From: Bacteroidales bacterium
GTDB taxonomy: Bacteria > Bacteroidota > Bacteroidia > Bacteroidales > F082
DNA length: 37,127 bases
Reading direction: 5' to 3'
Assembly (NCBI GenBank): GCA_018400955.1
Contig: JAGYLH010000028.1
Span: 1-37,127, forward strand
The position numbers and the translations under genes are program-made. Position 1 is the first letter of the stretch; the number at the start of each line of letters is the position of its first letter. The notes beneath the pieces were generated by a model. It was not told the DNA's origin and did not search any database. It saw nothing but the letters and a program-made list of their open reading frames with translations. Shown one piece after another: positions 8,501 to 18,100 of the stretch.

Positions 8501-9813
8501 GTCTGTGGGTCGCCCAGTTCACCACCTGAGTTGTTGTGGTAGATAAACCTGCGCATACCAAAACGTTCGTCATCAATAATCCCGTTTCCGAAGTTTACAC
8601 CATTGATGCTTTCATCACACAATTGATTGCCATTGGCATCGAATTTGGGGTTGTCCAATCCGTTGGCATCCATATAGGGGCCCTGAAAAAAGTCAACACC
8701 GATGGCTGGTGGCTGTGCACCATAGGATTCGGGTTCGCCACTACCGTCAATGGCGGTTCCATTGTAAACATAGCCCAAACCGCGACCAATATCACAACCG
8801 GTAAAATCGTCATCTGCTTTTCCCAAATCCGGGTCAACCCAAAGGGAGAAGTATGTTTGGGTTAGTTCGAAAGTGGAGCGGTTGATGATTTCGTAGCTAT
8901 AGAAGGTCATGTTGTTAACCTCATCATTGGTAGCAAAGGCAAAAGCCTGCGCCCTGATTTCCATACCAACGGCAGCACCACCGGTTTCGGTTTTCACATT
9001 TCCTTTATCATTAAAAACCCACCAGATGGTTTGGTCACCTTTGATTACCTGGTCAGCGAGCACAGAGCCCCAAATGGCACCCTCGATGGATTCGTCCATG
9101 GTAGGTGTTTTGGTGTTGCAAAGGCTGTTGTCGAGATCGTAATAGGGATAATCGCCGGCTGTGGGGTTGTATTCACCGTCGCCATCAACATCATAAAAAG
9201 GGGCCAGGTAAAAGCTTTGGTTTTTTGCCACATCGCCATGGGCAGGCCATTCCAGCATCTCGGAGGGAATGGTATATTCCTCACTTGGAATAAATGCCCC
9301 TGTTTCGGGATCGGTATTGGCCAGGAATTCGTCCACAATGGCACGTGTCATTTTCCACTGTTTATCAAATTGGGCACAGGTTTGCTCATCAATAGCAGCG
9401 GTGCCATCAATGGTGAGCGGCCCTGTCCAGAAGTCAATTCCTACCTGACGGTATCGTTGGGCTGCCAGCTTCAGCTGGTTGTTGATGTCGAGGCCACCAA
9501 TCCAAAGGGCCCCGCTAAACATGGAGGTAGCAGTACCGTTTTTTGGGATGTAATACTTAGCACCTGTTCCACCGGGGAGGTCCCACCACATATCGCCCCC
9601 GGCATTGATGCGGGCGCGTACATTGTTGATGTCGAGCCATTCAAAAGATGATGAAGGCGAACATCCGGCGGCAGTGGCTTTTAGCTCATAGGATTTGCCT
9701 GGTACGTCATATTTGTACCTTTCGGCCTGTGCCTGATCAACAATGAGCAATAAAAATGATGCTGCAAGCAGCGTTCGGATAAAATTATTCATTTTTACAG
9801 GGATTTTTTTCAT
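5530..9813 (-). CDS. Large secreted protein with T9SS-type C-terminal sorting domain
   Basis: A 1427-residue exported protein with an N-terminal signal peptide (MKKIPVKMNNFIRTLLAASF..., cleavage near AQA at about 30). Start at 9811-9813; an internal ATG at codon 8 is a possible alternative. The body has no domain I can name. It is rich in Asp, Gly, Asn, Pro and aromatic residues and contains a calcium-loop-like DVDGDGEYN at about 206-214. The C-terminal part from about 1330 (VVPNPYYAYS, then VVTIYNMSGTKVRQF and SGIYLIHVKAPEGERI) matches the T9SS type A sorting domain, which directs outer-membrane transfer and surface attachment. An 11-residue extension (FGTMRPIDLNTF) follows the usual end. 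It lies between the TonB-dependent receptor (34-base gap) and the PorV/PorQ-like barrel (28-base gap), so it is probably a surface partner of that receptor. Ligand unknown. Confidence 0.87.
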   Translation of the reverse strand: MKKIPVKMNNFIRTLLAASFLLLIVDQAQAERYKYDVPGKSYELKATAAGCSPSSSFEWLDINNVRARINAGGDMWWDLPGGTGAKYYIPKNGTATSMFSGALWIGGLDINNQLKLAAQRYRQVGIDFWTGPLTIDGTAAIDEQTCAQFDKQWKMTRAIVDEFLANTDPETGAFIPSEEYTIPSEMLEWPAHGDVAKNQSFYLAPFYDVDGDGEYNPTAGDYPYYDLDNSLCNTKTPTMDESIEGAIWGSVLADQVIKGDQTIWWVFNDKGNVKTETGGAAVGMEIRAQAFAFATNDEVNNMTFYSYEIINRSTFELTQTYFSLWVDPDLGKADDDFTGCDIGRGLGYVYNGTAIDGSGEPESYGAQPPAIGVDFFQGPYMDANGLDNPKFDANGNQLCDESINGVNFGNGIIDDERFGMRRFIYHNNSGGELGDPQTAPQYYNYLRGRWKNGRPMEYGGNAFPGGPGTVGPQTDFMFPGSTDPCNWGTGGQPPNPPFDQPDVIWTEEFADNGSPNPPGDRRFMQSAGPFTLKPGAVNYITVGIPWARAISGGPYASVELLRRVDDKAQSLFENCFKVIDGPNAPDLSFQELDRELIVYISNSPTSNNYKEQYTEFDPNIPTEFGDTTYVFEGYQIFQLRDASVGVESIHDPDQVRLVAQFDVKNGVSRIINHYLDENLGFNVPVLEVDGGDNGINHSFRLTQDAFATGDVRLVNHKQYYFMALAYAYNEFKPYGENVNDLDGQKLSYLAGRRNIQTYTAIPAKTINGLVTRAEFGDQPQITRLAGHGNGGMVIDLTQETIEEILSKPPAGPDTRFGDPDYPIAYNATYQAGRGPINVKVIDPLNVVGADYELWFDTLRRVKTYNVTGEIAVFGDTSHKEVGNWYLKDLATDEIFKSDTTIIANDEQLFLDRGISIQINQPYKVGPIPVGTDGNPSSPSTLRAVLATNNGLLESNLIYADSSRRWLTGIQDVDIPGIALNWIRSGINKDQENSNFSDWNMPGGDNAWDPDAAFETVLNGTWAPYAMTAWSGQSFTGDPGPAFNVNSKSAVKFSRLASIDIVLTPDKSKWTRSPVIEMGLFNELNEGGARNFTLRKAPSVDKDGNPATSMTMPASDSPDDPNYIGSYGMGWFPGYAINVETGERLNIVFGENSFLSGQNGRDMLFNPTARDLTLDQFSDPNVVSPIDGSPRFGGMHYVYIMGHDETPASNLPDTLQFKSPAYDAGRYAHQYLRYLDGPLYQVLGTLFFQDMMWVGMPMAVKGEEWLSNDAHVRIRMAKPYTRNYSAMPLDTVHPGMDLNNFYPMFAFSTKGMESEKQNAEKLESDLDLINVVPNPYYAYSSYERNALDNRVKITNLPEKCVVTIYNMSGTKVRQFSKDQALTSVDWDLKNFAGVPIASGIYLIHVKAPEGERIIKWFGTMRPIDLNTF

Positions 9814-9847
9814 TTTACAATTGTTTTCCGTGTATTAAGCGCCAAAA

Positions 9848-12800
9848 TTAGAAGTTGAAAATCAGACCAAGACGGATTTGACGCGGGGCGCTGTAGTTAC
9901 TTGGATCGTTAACAAAAATGCCATACAACTCTCTGAATGCTTGTGGTTCGGTTTGTGAAAGAATCTGGCGTTGCCATTCAGGTGCTGAGAGGAATCCATC
10001 ATCATCGGGGTTACCGGTGGCCGGATACACGTCCATCACATTGCGGGTATCGAGCAGGTTGAGCACTTGCAGGTAAACATTCATATAGGTATTGCGTGCC
10101 TCGCCGTCTTTGCGTTTGAGTTTGAAGTCGATATCCCTGTCAACGCGCAAATCGAGCCTGAACTGCCAGGGCAATCTCGACCCAAAGTAAGAGCCTCTGA
10201 GCAGGTTGTTTCCACCTGTAAGAGGTGATGTTACGTTTCGAGCAGCTGTATAAGGTGTTCCAGAACCGCCCAATACGGTAAGTGAGAAACCTGTATTCTG
10301 AAGTACTTCAAATGGTGCTTTGTCCTTTTTGTCGCGGTTTATACGGGGACCGTTGTATTCGCGTCCCGAGCCGTAACGATAATCAAACAGCAGGTTGAAC
10401 TGGTGCCTGCGATCCCAGGGCATGGGAATGGTTGAACGCAGGTTGGGCAATCCGGCAGCAACAAGCGAAGCGGCTGTTGTGGTAGTGGCACCGGTGGCAT
10501 TGGCAAACTGCAAGGTGTAGCTGGCACGGATGCGTGCGTTGTTGGTCCTGCGCAGGTCATACTCCATTGTCAACCCTTTAACAGTACCAAAGTCGAGGTT
10601 GCTAAAGGAAGTGTAGTCGCGCGGGTAAGCACCGGTGAAACGGAAAATCTGAATCATATTCCGCATTTCACGGTAAAAGCTGGTAAAGGTAATGGATGAA
10701 CTGTTTGTCAGTTTTTGAACAAATCCAAGCTCATAGTCAATTGTTTGTGAAGGCTTCAAGGAGGGGTTGTTGATTATGGAGCCAATATTTTCAAAGAAAT
10801 AATAGGTAGCCGGATTGGAGAACAGATTGCTGGTAGGCCTTTGGGTCAACACATCATAGTGTGCAAAAAACAGGGCCTCATCAGAGATGGGGAAAGAGAA
10901 CGAAATACGTGGCATTACGCTGATCTGGGGGTTGTAATCCTCAAAGGAGTTGATGTCAACCCTTTGTTGGTCAGGATTTACCAGCGCCGGAGAAATGCCT
11001 GATCCAACATCCAAAGTGCTTGGGTCTTGTATCTCAGCGCCATTGGCATTGAACCAAACTCCTTCGTTACGATAACCAACCACACGGGTTGGATCGTTTA
11101 CCCGGTCAAAATATACAATATAATCATCGCCAATATTACCAGGATGCGTCACTGGATTAACACCCACCTGTGTGATTTCGCCGACAGTACGGGCATTAAA
11201 CAGCAGGTATGGGTCTTTGAGTACCTTTTGGTTGGCGTCGAAACGGTCAACGCGCAGACCTATATTAAAGATGAGGTCGCGGAAGGCAAATTTGTCCTGG
11301 ATATACCCTGCTATGTAGATCGGTTGGAACGACCCGATCGGACGGGTATATTGTCCGTTTTCGTCCTGTGCATTGAAAAAGTCTTCAAAACTGGGTTTGT
11401 TTTCAAGTCGGTTTCCCTTGTAGTCGTAACCGGAATAGGTGGCGTAGTAATTGCCATCATTGAGTAATTCATCAGCACTGAACATGCCGATATCAAAAAT
11501 ATTTTCATCAAGCTGGATGGTATGCTTCATACCATCTTTATCAAAGTACTCGATGGTGTTGTTGTTATAATCATAGGAGTCGATCGAGATAAAATCAACA
11601 CCATCAACTGCCAGACCCAAGCGATCGCGCAGGTTGCGGTCGAAGGTGCGTTGCGACAATTCGTCATAACGGCGATAATACATGATGGTGTCAACAAAAC
11701 CATCGTAGGAAACGGTAAACGGATTGTCCTTATCGAGCTCAATAATATGGAAATTGGTCAAACCGCGCATCAAACCCCACAATCCTGTAGGGGCATAGGC
11801 AAGTGAACGGTTGTTGCGTTGTTCATACTGTGCACCAATGCGGATTTCGTGGTTGCCAATGCTCATGGCAGCGGCAAAGTTAACACTAAACTGATCGTTA
11901 TCAATCATTTGATAGCCTGATTGATTTGTTCCGGGTGATTGAAATAGACCACTATAGACTCCAGCAGGACTCATGCCGTTGATCAATCCGCCACCGAGCA
12001 GAATCTGGTCCCTGTTGCGGAAATTGCCATCAGGCAGTCCTTCGTAGGTATCGAAATAGCTGCTTGTATAATTGGCTACCAATGGGTTTATGTCGCGTGG
12101 TGACCATGTCCATAAGGTGTCGAAATCCCAGGAGTTGAGCAACCACACATCTTCATAGAACTTGCCATTTACAGTATCGCTGCCCAATTCGAAGGTGGGC
12201 GTTTTGAAAGCTGAGAATTTACCAAGATAACCATAACTGAAAAGATCATCCATATGGTTGGGGTCGCCAATGCTGTTGTATTGGCGGGTATAGTCGGCCT
12301 GAATGGAATAATAAACGTTTTTAATGGTTGAGGTGCTTTCGGCTGCTGTGGGGAAGCGTTGCGTAAAGCGGCCATAAACACGCCATGTATTGTTGTCGTA
12401 GGCGGTATTTTTATCAGAGTTTAGCAAGGAGCCTCTATAGCTGAAGAAATTACCACCGGCCTTGTTGAAGGAGCCACCAAGGGTAAGGTTCACAGTTTCG
12501 GTGGTACGCACATTGATATTTCCTGAAAGGCTCACATTGTAACGTTCTGTATTCAACGAACGTCGTGTTTTTTCAAGGTCGCCCAGACGCAGGAACTCGG
12601 CATTGAGGTAGGTGCCAAAACCTGTTCCGGTGGGGCGCAATGGATTGGCTTCAAGATTGGCCAATACATCGTCCTTGGCTTTGTAATAACCGGTTGAACT
12701 GATTACGCCATCGCGGTTGTAGCCAATGTCGCCTGCGATAAAGAATCCAAGCAAGGCAACGTTTTTTGATTTGCTGTTAATCAGCGGTCCCTGTAGGTTA

Positions 12801-13555
12801 AAACCCAGCCTGTTGTGTCCATACGCATCAAGAAATTCAGATGTTTCGAATTCAACGCCGGCACCAAAATGGCGGGATGGCCCCCTGGTGGTAACGCTGA
12901 TGATACCGCCTGTGGCATCACCATACATGGCGGGCGTACCACCAAGGATAACGTCCACTTGCTCGATGGCTGATTGTGGCAACTGGCTCGAACCAATTAC
13001 GCGCACACCATCAATATAGACGGCTGTTGCATCTGAACGGGCACCACGCACGTTGCCCCGCTCACCATCAGCTGAGAACACACCACCAACGGTGGCTGCC
13101 ACGGCATCAGCCGAGCGGTTCGGCATTTTGGAAATTTCTTCCGCAGTGATTGACGCGCCACTGGTTGTCTGGTCCTTAGAAATCAGTGGAATTTTGTATT
13201 CGATAATCTCCACGGTTTCCAAATCAATGGACCCTCCATCCATCTGGATATCGTAAAAAGTGATTTGGTTACCGGTAATCTGCACATTGGTGATGTGCAC
13301 TGGCTGGTAGCCTACGAATGTGGCTTTGAGGTCGTAACGACCTGGAGGTATCGGGTTTATGTCGTACTCGCCATCGAAATTGGAAGTAGCACCGCCAACG
13401 ACGGAACCACCAACTTCTACAACAATATTAGCAAATGCGATGGGTTCGCGGCTGCCCTTTTCATAAACTTTCCCTCTTAGTCTTCCTTGTTGTGCAAATG
13501 CTAATGTGCTCGACATTAGAATAATACTCAAGGTAAATAGTAAATTTCTTAACAT
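9848..13555 (-). CDS. TonB-dependent outer-membrane receptor with carboxypeptidase-regulatory-like domain
   Basis: A 1235-residue receptor. Residues 1-21 are a signal peptide ending AFA. About 23-105 form a carboxypeptidase-regulatory-like beta-sandwich (GRLRGKVYEKGSREPIAFAN, then GRYDLKATFVGYQ), common at the N-terminus of Bacteroidota TonB receptors. About 125-230 form the plug, with NVRGARSDATAVYIDGVRV and a GGTPAMYGDATGGIISVTTRG end. The rest is a long 22-strand-type barrel ending in LGLIFNF with terminal Phe. It imports an unidentified ligand using TonB/proton-motive force. No SusD-type lipoprotein is nearby. The operon partners are instead a T9SS-sorted protein and a PorV/PorQ-like barrel, an arrangement recalled from other Bacteroidota. 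It is the first gene of its operon, with a candidate promoter about 50 bases upstream. Confidence 0.94.
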   Translation of the reverse strand: MLRNLLFTLSIILMSSTLAFAQQGRLRGKVYEKGSREPIAFANIVVEVGGSVVGGATSNFDGEYDINPIPPGRYDLKATFVGYQPVHITNVQITGNQITFYDIQMDGGSIDLETVEIIEYKIPLISKDQTTSGASITAEEISKMPNRSADAVAATVGGVFSADGERGNVRGARSDATAVYIDGVRVIGSSQLPQSAIEQVDVILGGTPAMYGDATGGIISVTTRGPSRHFGAGVEFETSEFLDAYGHNRLGFNLQGPLINSKSKNVALLGFFIAGDIGYNRDGVISSTGYYKAKDDVLANLEANPLRPTGTGFGTYLNAEFLRLGDLEKTRRSLNTERYNVSLSGNINVRTTETVNLTLGGSFNKAGGNFFSYRGSLLNSDKNTAYDNNTWRVYGRFTQRFPTAAESTSTIKNVYYSIQADYTRQYNSIGDPNHMDDLFSYGYLGKFSAFKTPTFELGSDTVNGKFYEDVWLLNSWDFDTLWTWSPRDINPLVANYTSSYFDTYEGLPDGNFRNRDQILLGGGLINGMSPAGVYSGLFQSPGTNQSGYQMIDNDQFSVNFAAAMSIGNHEIRIGAQYEQRNNRSLAYAPTGLWGLMRGLTNFHIIELDKDNPFTVSYDGFVDTIMYYRRYDELSQRTFDRNLRDRLGLAVDGVDFISIDSYDYNNNTIEYFDKDGMKHTIQLDENIFDIGMFSADELLNDGNYYATYSGYDYKGNRLENKPSFEDFFNAQDENGQYTRPIGSFQPIYIAGYIQDKFAFRDLIFNIGLRVDRFDANQKVLKDPYLLFNARTVGEITQVGVNPVTHPGNIGDDYIVYFDRVNDPTRVVGYRNEGVWFNANGAEIQDPSTLDVGSGISPALVNPDQQRVDINSFEDYNPQISVMPRISFSFPISDEALFFAHYDVLTQRPTSNLFSNPATYYFFENIGSIINNPSLKPSQTIDYELGFVQKLTNSSSITFTSFYREMRNMIQIFRFTGAYPRDYTSFSNLDFGTVKGLTMEYDLRRTNNARIRASYTLQFANATGATTTTAASLVAAGLPNLRSTIPMPWDRRHQFNLLFDYRYGSGREYNGPRINRDKKDKAPFEVLQNTGFSLTVLGGSGTPYTAARNVTSPLTGGNNLLRGSYFGSRLPWQFRLDLRVDRDIDFKLKRKDGEARNTYMNVYLQVLNLLDTRNVMDVYPATGNPDDDGFLSAPEWQRQILSQTEPQAFRELYGIFVNDPSNYSAPRQIRLGLIFNF

Positions 13556-13601
13556 ACCATGTAAATTTATGTTCTACTACTCTTTGTGCGTTAAAAGCCG
13601 G

Positions 13602-13634
13602 TAAAGATAACAACAAATCATTTTACCATCCAAA
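13602..13634 (-). promoter_or_regulatory. Candidate promoter of the receptor/cargo/PorV operon
   Basis: On the minus strand a TTTG (13631-13634) is followed after 21 bases by TATCTTTA (13602-13609), which matches the Bacteroidota -33/-7 pattern (TTTG ... TAnnTTTG) at all but one position. A start point near 13595 would give a leader of about 40 bases before the receptor ATG at 13555. Based on motif and spacing only. Confidence 0.42.
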
Positions 13635-13682
13635 AAAAACCCTTCATTACTTATAAAAAAATAACACAATCTTATCAATTCT

Positions 13683-14186
13683 TTAAGCATAAGGCCGATC
13701 TATAATTATACTGTAAATAATTGCCTTTCGCAAATCGAAATCTTTCTTCACGTTTAAAACATGTGCTGGTTGGTTATAATACATTCCATCTTTGCTTTCT
13801 GCATCCTCTATGAACATGGCATCCTCTGTTCCGTCCAGTTCATAAATGGGTTCGCCCATATAGGCTATGTCCTGACCAGCATTGGCTATATCCTGACCTG
13901 ATCCTCCCAGACTATCTTCGTATTTTTCAATTTCAGGGGTAAATGTGTCTGCCTCATTCCCGATTATGGGTGGCACAGGCCTGGGGCTTTCTTTTCGTTC
14001 TATGGCTTTTTCGCCTAAAAATTCTTCCAGGAGTTCATCAAAGGTGGTGCGTTCCTGTGCCGGACTTTCTTCGTATTCATACTCATCGTCAATTTCTTCA
14101 ACAGGCCGCTTCGCTTTTTTGTTTGCTTTGATTACTGAGAAAACAATCCACAATAAGCCGATTAAAATATAAATATAGTCTTCCAT
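13683..14186 (-). CDS. Small membrane-anchored acidic protein, function unknown
   Basis: A 167-residue protein with one N-terminal transmembrane segment (DYIYILIGLLWIVFSVI, about 3-20) followed by a positive patch (KANKKAKR), so the remainder should face the cytoplasm. The middle is strongly acidic, low in complexity and probably disordered, with a short internal repeat (GQDIA occurs twice, at about 102 and 109). The end is better ordered: VLNVKKDFDLRKAIIYSIIIDRPYA; a similar FDLRKAIIYS tail is recalled in other small unnamed Bacteroidota proteins, which suggests a short binding motif. It lies between the receptor operon and the LytTR regulator, on the same strand as both. The coding potential is supported by the hydrophobic anchor and by the conserved-looking tail. 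No function can be assigned. Confidence 0.72.
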   Translation of the reverse strand: MEDYIYILIGLLWIVFSVIKANKKAKRPVEEIDDEYEYEESPAQERTTFDELLEEFLGEKAIERKESPRPVPPIIGNEADTFTPEIEKYEDSLGGSGQDIANAGQDIAYMGEPIYELDGTEDAMFIEDAESKDGMYYNQPAHVLNVKKDFDLRKAIIYSIIIDRPYA

Positions 14187-14326
14187 GGTGTTGGTTTTCT
14201 AGGTAGCTGATTCAGGGGCTAAATTAGTAATAAAATTAAAAAAAATGTTAAAAATCAAGATAACGGTAAGTTCTGGCAAGTAAACGGGAAGTGTAAATAT
14301 ATAAATATCAACGGTAAAATACACAT

Positions 14327-15076
14327 TTACAGATTGTTGATAATCTCGAGAATTTTTTCCCTTTTCCTGCGCGAAACGGGTATTTTCGTTTCGTCGCTTA
14401 GGGTGATGATACCACCGTTGTCGCGGCTAAAATTGCGGATAAAGCGGATATTGATCAGGTGCGACTTGTGTGGACGGATAAAATTGTTGCCTTCGAGCAG
14501 GCTTTCCACCTCTTTGAGGGTTTTGCTGATAAGCAGGTGTCCGCCACCATCAAAATAGAAATGTGTGTAGTAATTGTCCGATTCGCAACGCAAGATATTG
14601 TCAATTTCAACCACATGGATTTTCTCGGCGGTGTTAAGGATTATCTTTTTCGATTCCAAAGCTCCCGGTTTCATATTGCTTAGCAATACCTGTATGTTTT
14701 TGAGGTTGTTTTTTTTGATCTTTTGTTGCTTTACTTTTTCAACTGCTGCTATCAGTTCATCGGGCGATATGGGCTTGAGCAGATAATCAAGGGCGGAATA
14801 GCGTATGGCTTTGATGGCAAATTGCTCATAGGCTGTGGTAAACACCAACTCGAAGTCAATGCTGTCGAGGCTTTGCAGCAATTTGAACCCACTGCCATCG
14901 GGCATTTCAATATCCAGAAAAACCATATCAGGTTTGTGCTCTTCAATGGCTTTTTTGCCTGATATATAGCCGTCGGCCTCAGCACTTACCAGCACTTCGG
15001 GACAAAAGCGTTCGAGTAAACCCTTTAATGTTTCGCGCGATTTTATTTCGTCTTCAACAATTACACATCTTATCAT
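14327..15076 (-). CDS. LytTR-family response regulator
   Basis: A 249-residue regulator. The receiver domain (1-120) has the acidic pair E8/D9, phospho-acceptor D55 in MVFLDIEMPDG, Thr80/81 and Lys101 in LLKPISPDEL. The LytTR DNA-binding domain fills about 145-245, with ILRCESDNYYTHFYF, an FIRPHKSHLINIRFI core and the terminal IPVSRRKREKIL. Such proteins bind paired direct repeats upstream of their targets when phosphorylated. The partner is very probably the histidine kinase encoded 111 bases upstream on the same strand, since LytS-type kinases (PF06580 type) pair with LytTR regulators. Targets are unknown; the adjacent genes are the first candidates. All key residues are present. Confidence 0.95.
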   Translation of the reverse strand: MIRCVIVEDEIKSRETLKGLLERFCPEVLVSAEADGYISGKKAIEEHKPDMVFLDIEMPDGSGFKLLQSLDSIDFELVFTTAYEQFAIKAIRYSALDYLLKPISPDELIAAVEKVKQQKIKKNNLKNIQVLLSNMKPGALESKKIILNTAEKIHVVEIDNILRCESDNYYTHFYFDGGGHLLISKTLKEVESLLEGNNFIRPHKSHLINIRFIRNFSRDNGGIITLSDETKIPVSRRKREKILEIINNL

Positions 15077-15187
15077 TTTGAGAACTTATTTTTTTAAACA
15101 TTCTATTTTGATACACCTAAACTGCGCTGCAACAGTTGGCTAAAAAAGTCTGCCAGTGCTGCCATGCAGGCTTTTGTTTAAATCAAC

Positions 15188-18100
15188 TCACAACTCTTTA
15201 TACAGAATAGTCACCTCCACACGCGTGCCGGCTGCTTTTCCATTTGCATCGACCAGGTCCACAACATTCACTGTGTAATGGTCTTTGGAGTATTGGTTGA
15301 GTATTTCGAGTCGTTCCTTGGTTATCAGCATGCCCCGCGATTTGCGTTCAATCCCAGAGGCCTTTTTGATTTCAGCGGCTTTTTCGCGGCCAATGCCGTC
15401 ATCTTCAATGGAACAAATTATCGTTTCTTCGTTCAGGCTGATGTTGATGTTCAGATGCCCTTTTTGCGGGCTGTGCATCAATCCATGTATGATGGCATTT
15501 TCCACATAAGGCTGTAGTATCATCGGGGGAATTTCGATAAAACTCTCATCTATAGCGGGATCGAGTGTGATCTTATACTCGAACTTCTCATCAAAGCGCA
15601 GTTTTTCAATTTCGAGATAGAGTGTCAGTGCTTGTATTTCGTCTTGCAGCGAAATCATGCTTTCGCGCGAATTGGCCAAAGTACGCCGCATCAGTTGCGA
15701 AAATTTCGACAGGTAACGAATGGCATTGTCGGTATCGTTTTTTATTACAAAACTTTGAATACTGTTCAACGAATTGAACATGAAGTGGGGGTTCATCTGC
15801 AGCTGCAAGGCTTTTTGTTCCAATTCAAACAGTTGTTTTTCAAAGGCGAGATAGTTTTTTTCCACCTCATGTTTGCGGTTGATGGCGCGCACACGCATCC
15901 GGATGAAAGAGTAGGTCAATATTATAAGGAGCAGCAGTGCTGAAATCCGAAATAAATAGGTGGCATACCAAGGTGGGCGTATAACAATGGTTAGGCTTGC
16001 ACCTTCTTCGTTCCAGAATCCATCGCTATTGGCTGCCATCACCCTGAACTGGTACGTGCCCGGTTTGATGTTGGCATATTCGGCAAATCGCTTGTCGGCC
16101 CCACGCTCCACCCAATCGGCATCATAATTCTGGAGCATAAACCTAAACTTGTTTTTACTGGGGTTGGTATAGTCCAGGGCAGTAAACTCAAAAGTGAAGA
16201 AGTTGTCGTTGTAGTTGAGCCGGATGGTATCACCACTTTTGGGAACCACAGGCTGAACGATGTTGAATTTCTTAAAGGCTGTAATCCTTACCGGTGGTGG
16301 CTGGGTATTGGCTTTTATTGATCCAGGGAAAAAGGTGTTGAACCCGTTCATGCCGCCCAAAAATATTTGTCCCTTTGAGGTCATCATCATGGCGTTCAGG
16401 TTGAACTCATTGCTTTGGATGCCATCCGTAACATCATAATTGATAAAACCAGTTTCTGATGGGATGTATTTTGAAAGCCCCCAATTGGTGATGATCCAGA
16501 AATTGCCATCGCTATCGGGTGTGGCAGCATACACCACATTATTTGGCAACCCATCAATCTGCGTGATGATTTCAAATTCTTCTGTTTTTGGATTAAATTT
16601 CACCAGGCCGCCACCTCGTGTGCCTATCCACAGCTTTCCTGATGTGTCGCTATTTGCAGTAAAAAACTGGTTGGTAAAAACGCGGTTGGTGCGCATCATT
16701 GATTCGGGAATTCTATAGGAAATAAAATCATCTGTCAGGGGCCGATAACGGGCGAGTCCATTGGCGGTGCTCACCCACAGCACTTCATCCTTGTCAAAAT
16801 AAATACTGTAAATTCTATTATTGGGCAAGGAGTTGGGATTGTTGGGGTCATGGTAATACCTTGTGAAGGATTGAGAGTCGGGCAGGTATTTATTTAATCC
16901 GTGATCAGTTGCTACCCAAATTGTTCCATCGCCCAAACCATTAATATTAAAAACAAAGTTGTCACTAAGGGATGTGGAATCGCTTATTCTATGGTATAAA
17001 TTACGAAATCTGCCGGTTTTCTCATTGTAAATGCTAAGTCCCCTGTCGCGCGTGCCTATCCAGAACAGGCCATCTGGTGCTTTGTAGATGCTTCTAACCT
17101 GGTTGCTGGCAAGTGAATTTGGTTGATCAGGTCTGTGGCTGATAAATTGGAAGCTGAAGTTGGTTTGGTCAAAAATAGAAATACCAGCATCTGTTCCTAT
17201 CCAAACCTGGTTTTCCTGCGCTTCTGCGAAGCACCATACAAAGTTGCTGTTGATGGTATTGGGTTGGGTTGGGTCGTTGCGGTAAAGCCGGAAGCGCGGG
17301 GCATTGCGGTCAATTTTGTTCAGGCCATTGAATGTACCTACCCAGATAATACCTTGGTTGTCGATATATATATTTTGCACCCGGTTATCGCTGATGGAAT
17401 AGAGCCTGCTATGGCTTTGGGTATAGCTTTCAATATTGCCGGTGGCTTTATCTACAAAAAACAGGCCGTCGCCATCGGTTCCCACCCAAAGGCCTTTTCC
17501 ATTTTCCCACGCCAAAGAGGTAATATCGGGCTGACGGCTATCGGTCTCATTGTTTGTAAGCAACTCAATTCTTTCAAACTGTTTGGATTCTGGCAGAATT
17601 CGCACCAAACCACGGGTTGTGCCCACCCACACATGTCCGTTTTCATCTGTCGCAAGGGTTTTTACTTGGTTTGACGGCAGGCTGGCCCTATCGTCCGGTT
17701 TGCTGAAATATCGTGTTACAACACTGGTTTCGAGCACAAAATGAACAAGGCCATAATTTGTGGCAATCCAAAAATCGTTTTTGTTGTCAATGGTCATCAT
17801 ATTGAAATGATTGCTGCGCATGGGGTTGCCATAGTCGCGGCTGAAAACTTGCCTGAATTCATTTTTATCGTACAAAAATTCGCTTAACCCGGCAGCAGTA
17901 CATATCCAAAGACGGTCAAGATGATCCTTGTAAATGTGATTTATCCAGTTGGCTGTCAGGCTTGTAGAATCAAGGGGGTTGCTGTAATAGGCCTGTATCT
18001 CTCCACTATGCATGTCCATGGCATTGAGTCCGTTTTCGGTGCCTATCCATAGTTTGTTGCCATCCTGAAAAATGGCCCTTACGGTTTCGCTGCTCAGGCC

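Noticed and set aside
9031..9651. 206-codon plus-strand frame
   Set aside because: It is antisense to the 1427-residue sorted protein gene, whose frame is supported by signal peptide, composition and sorting domain.
17123..17674. 183-codon plus-strand frame
   Set aside because: It is antisense to the propeller repeats of the sensor kinase, where the WxGT pattern fixes the true frame.
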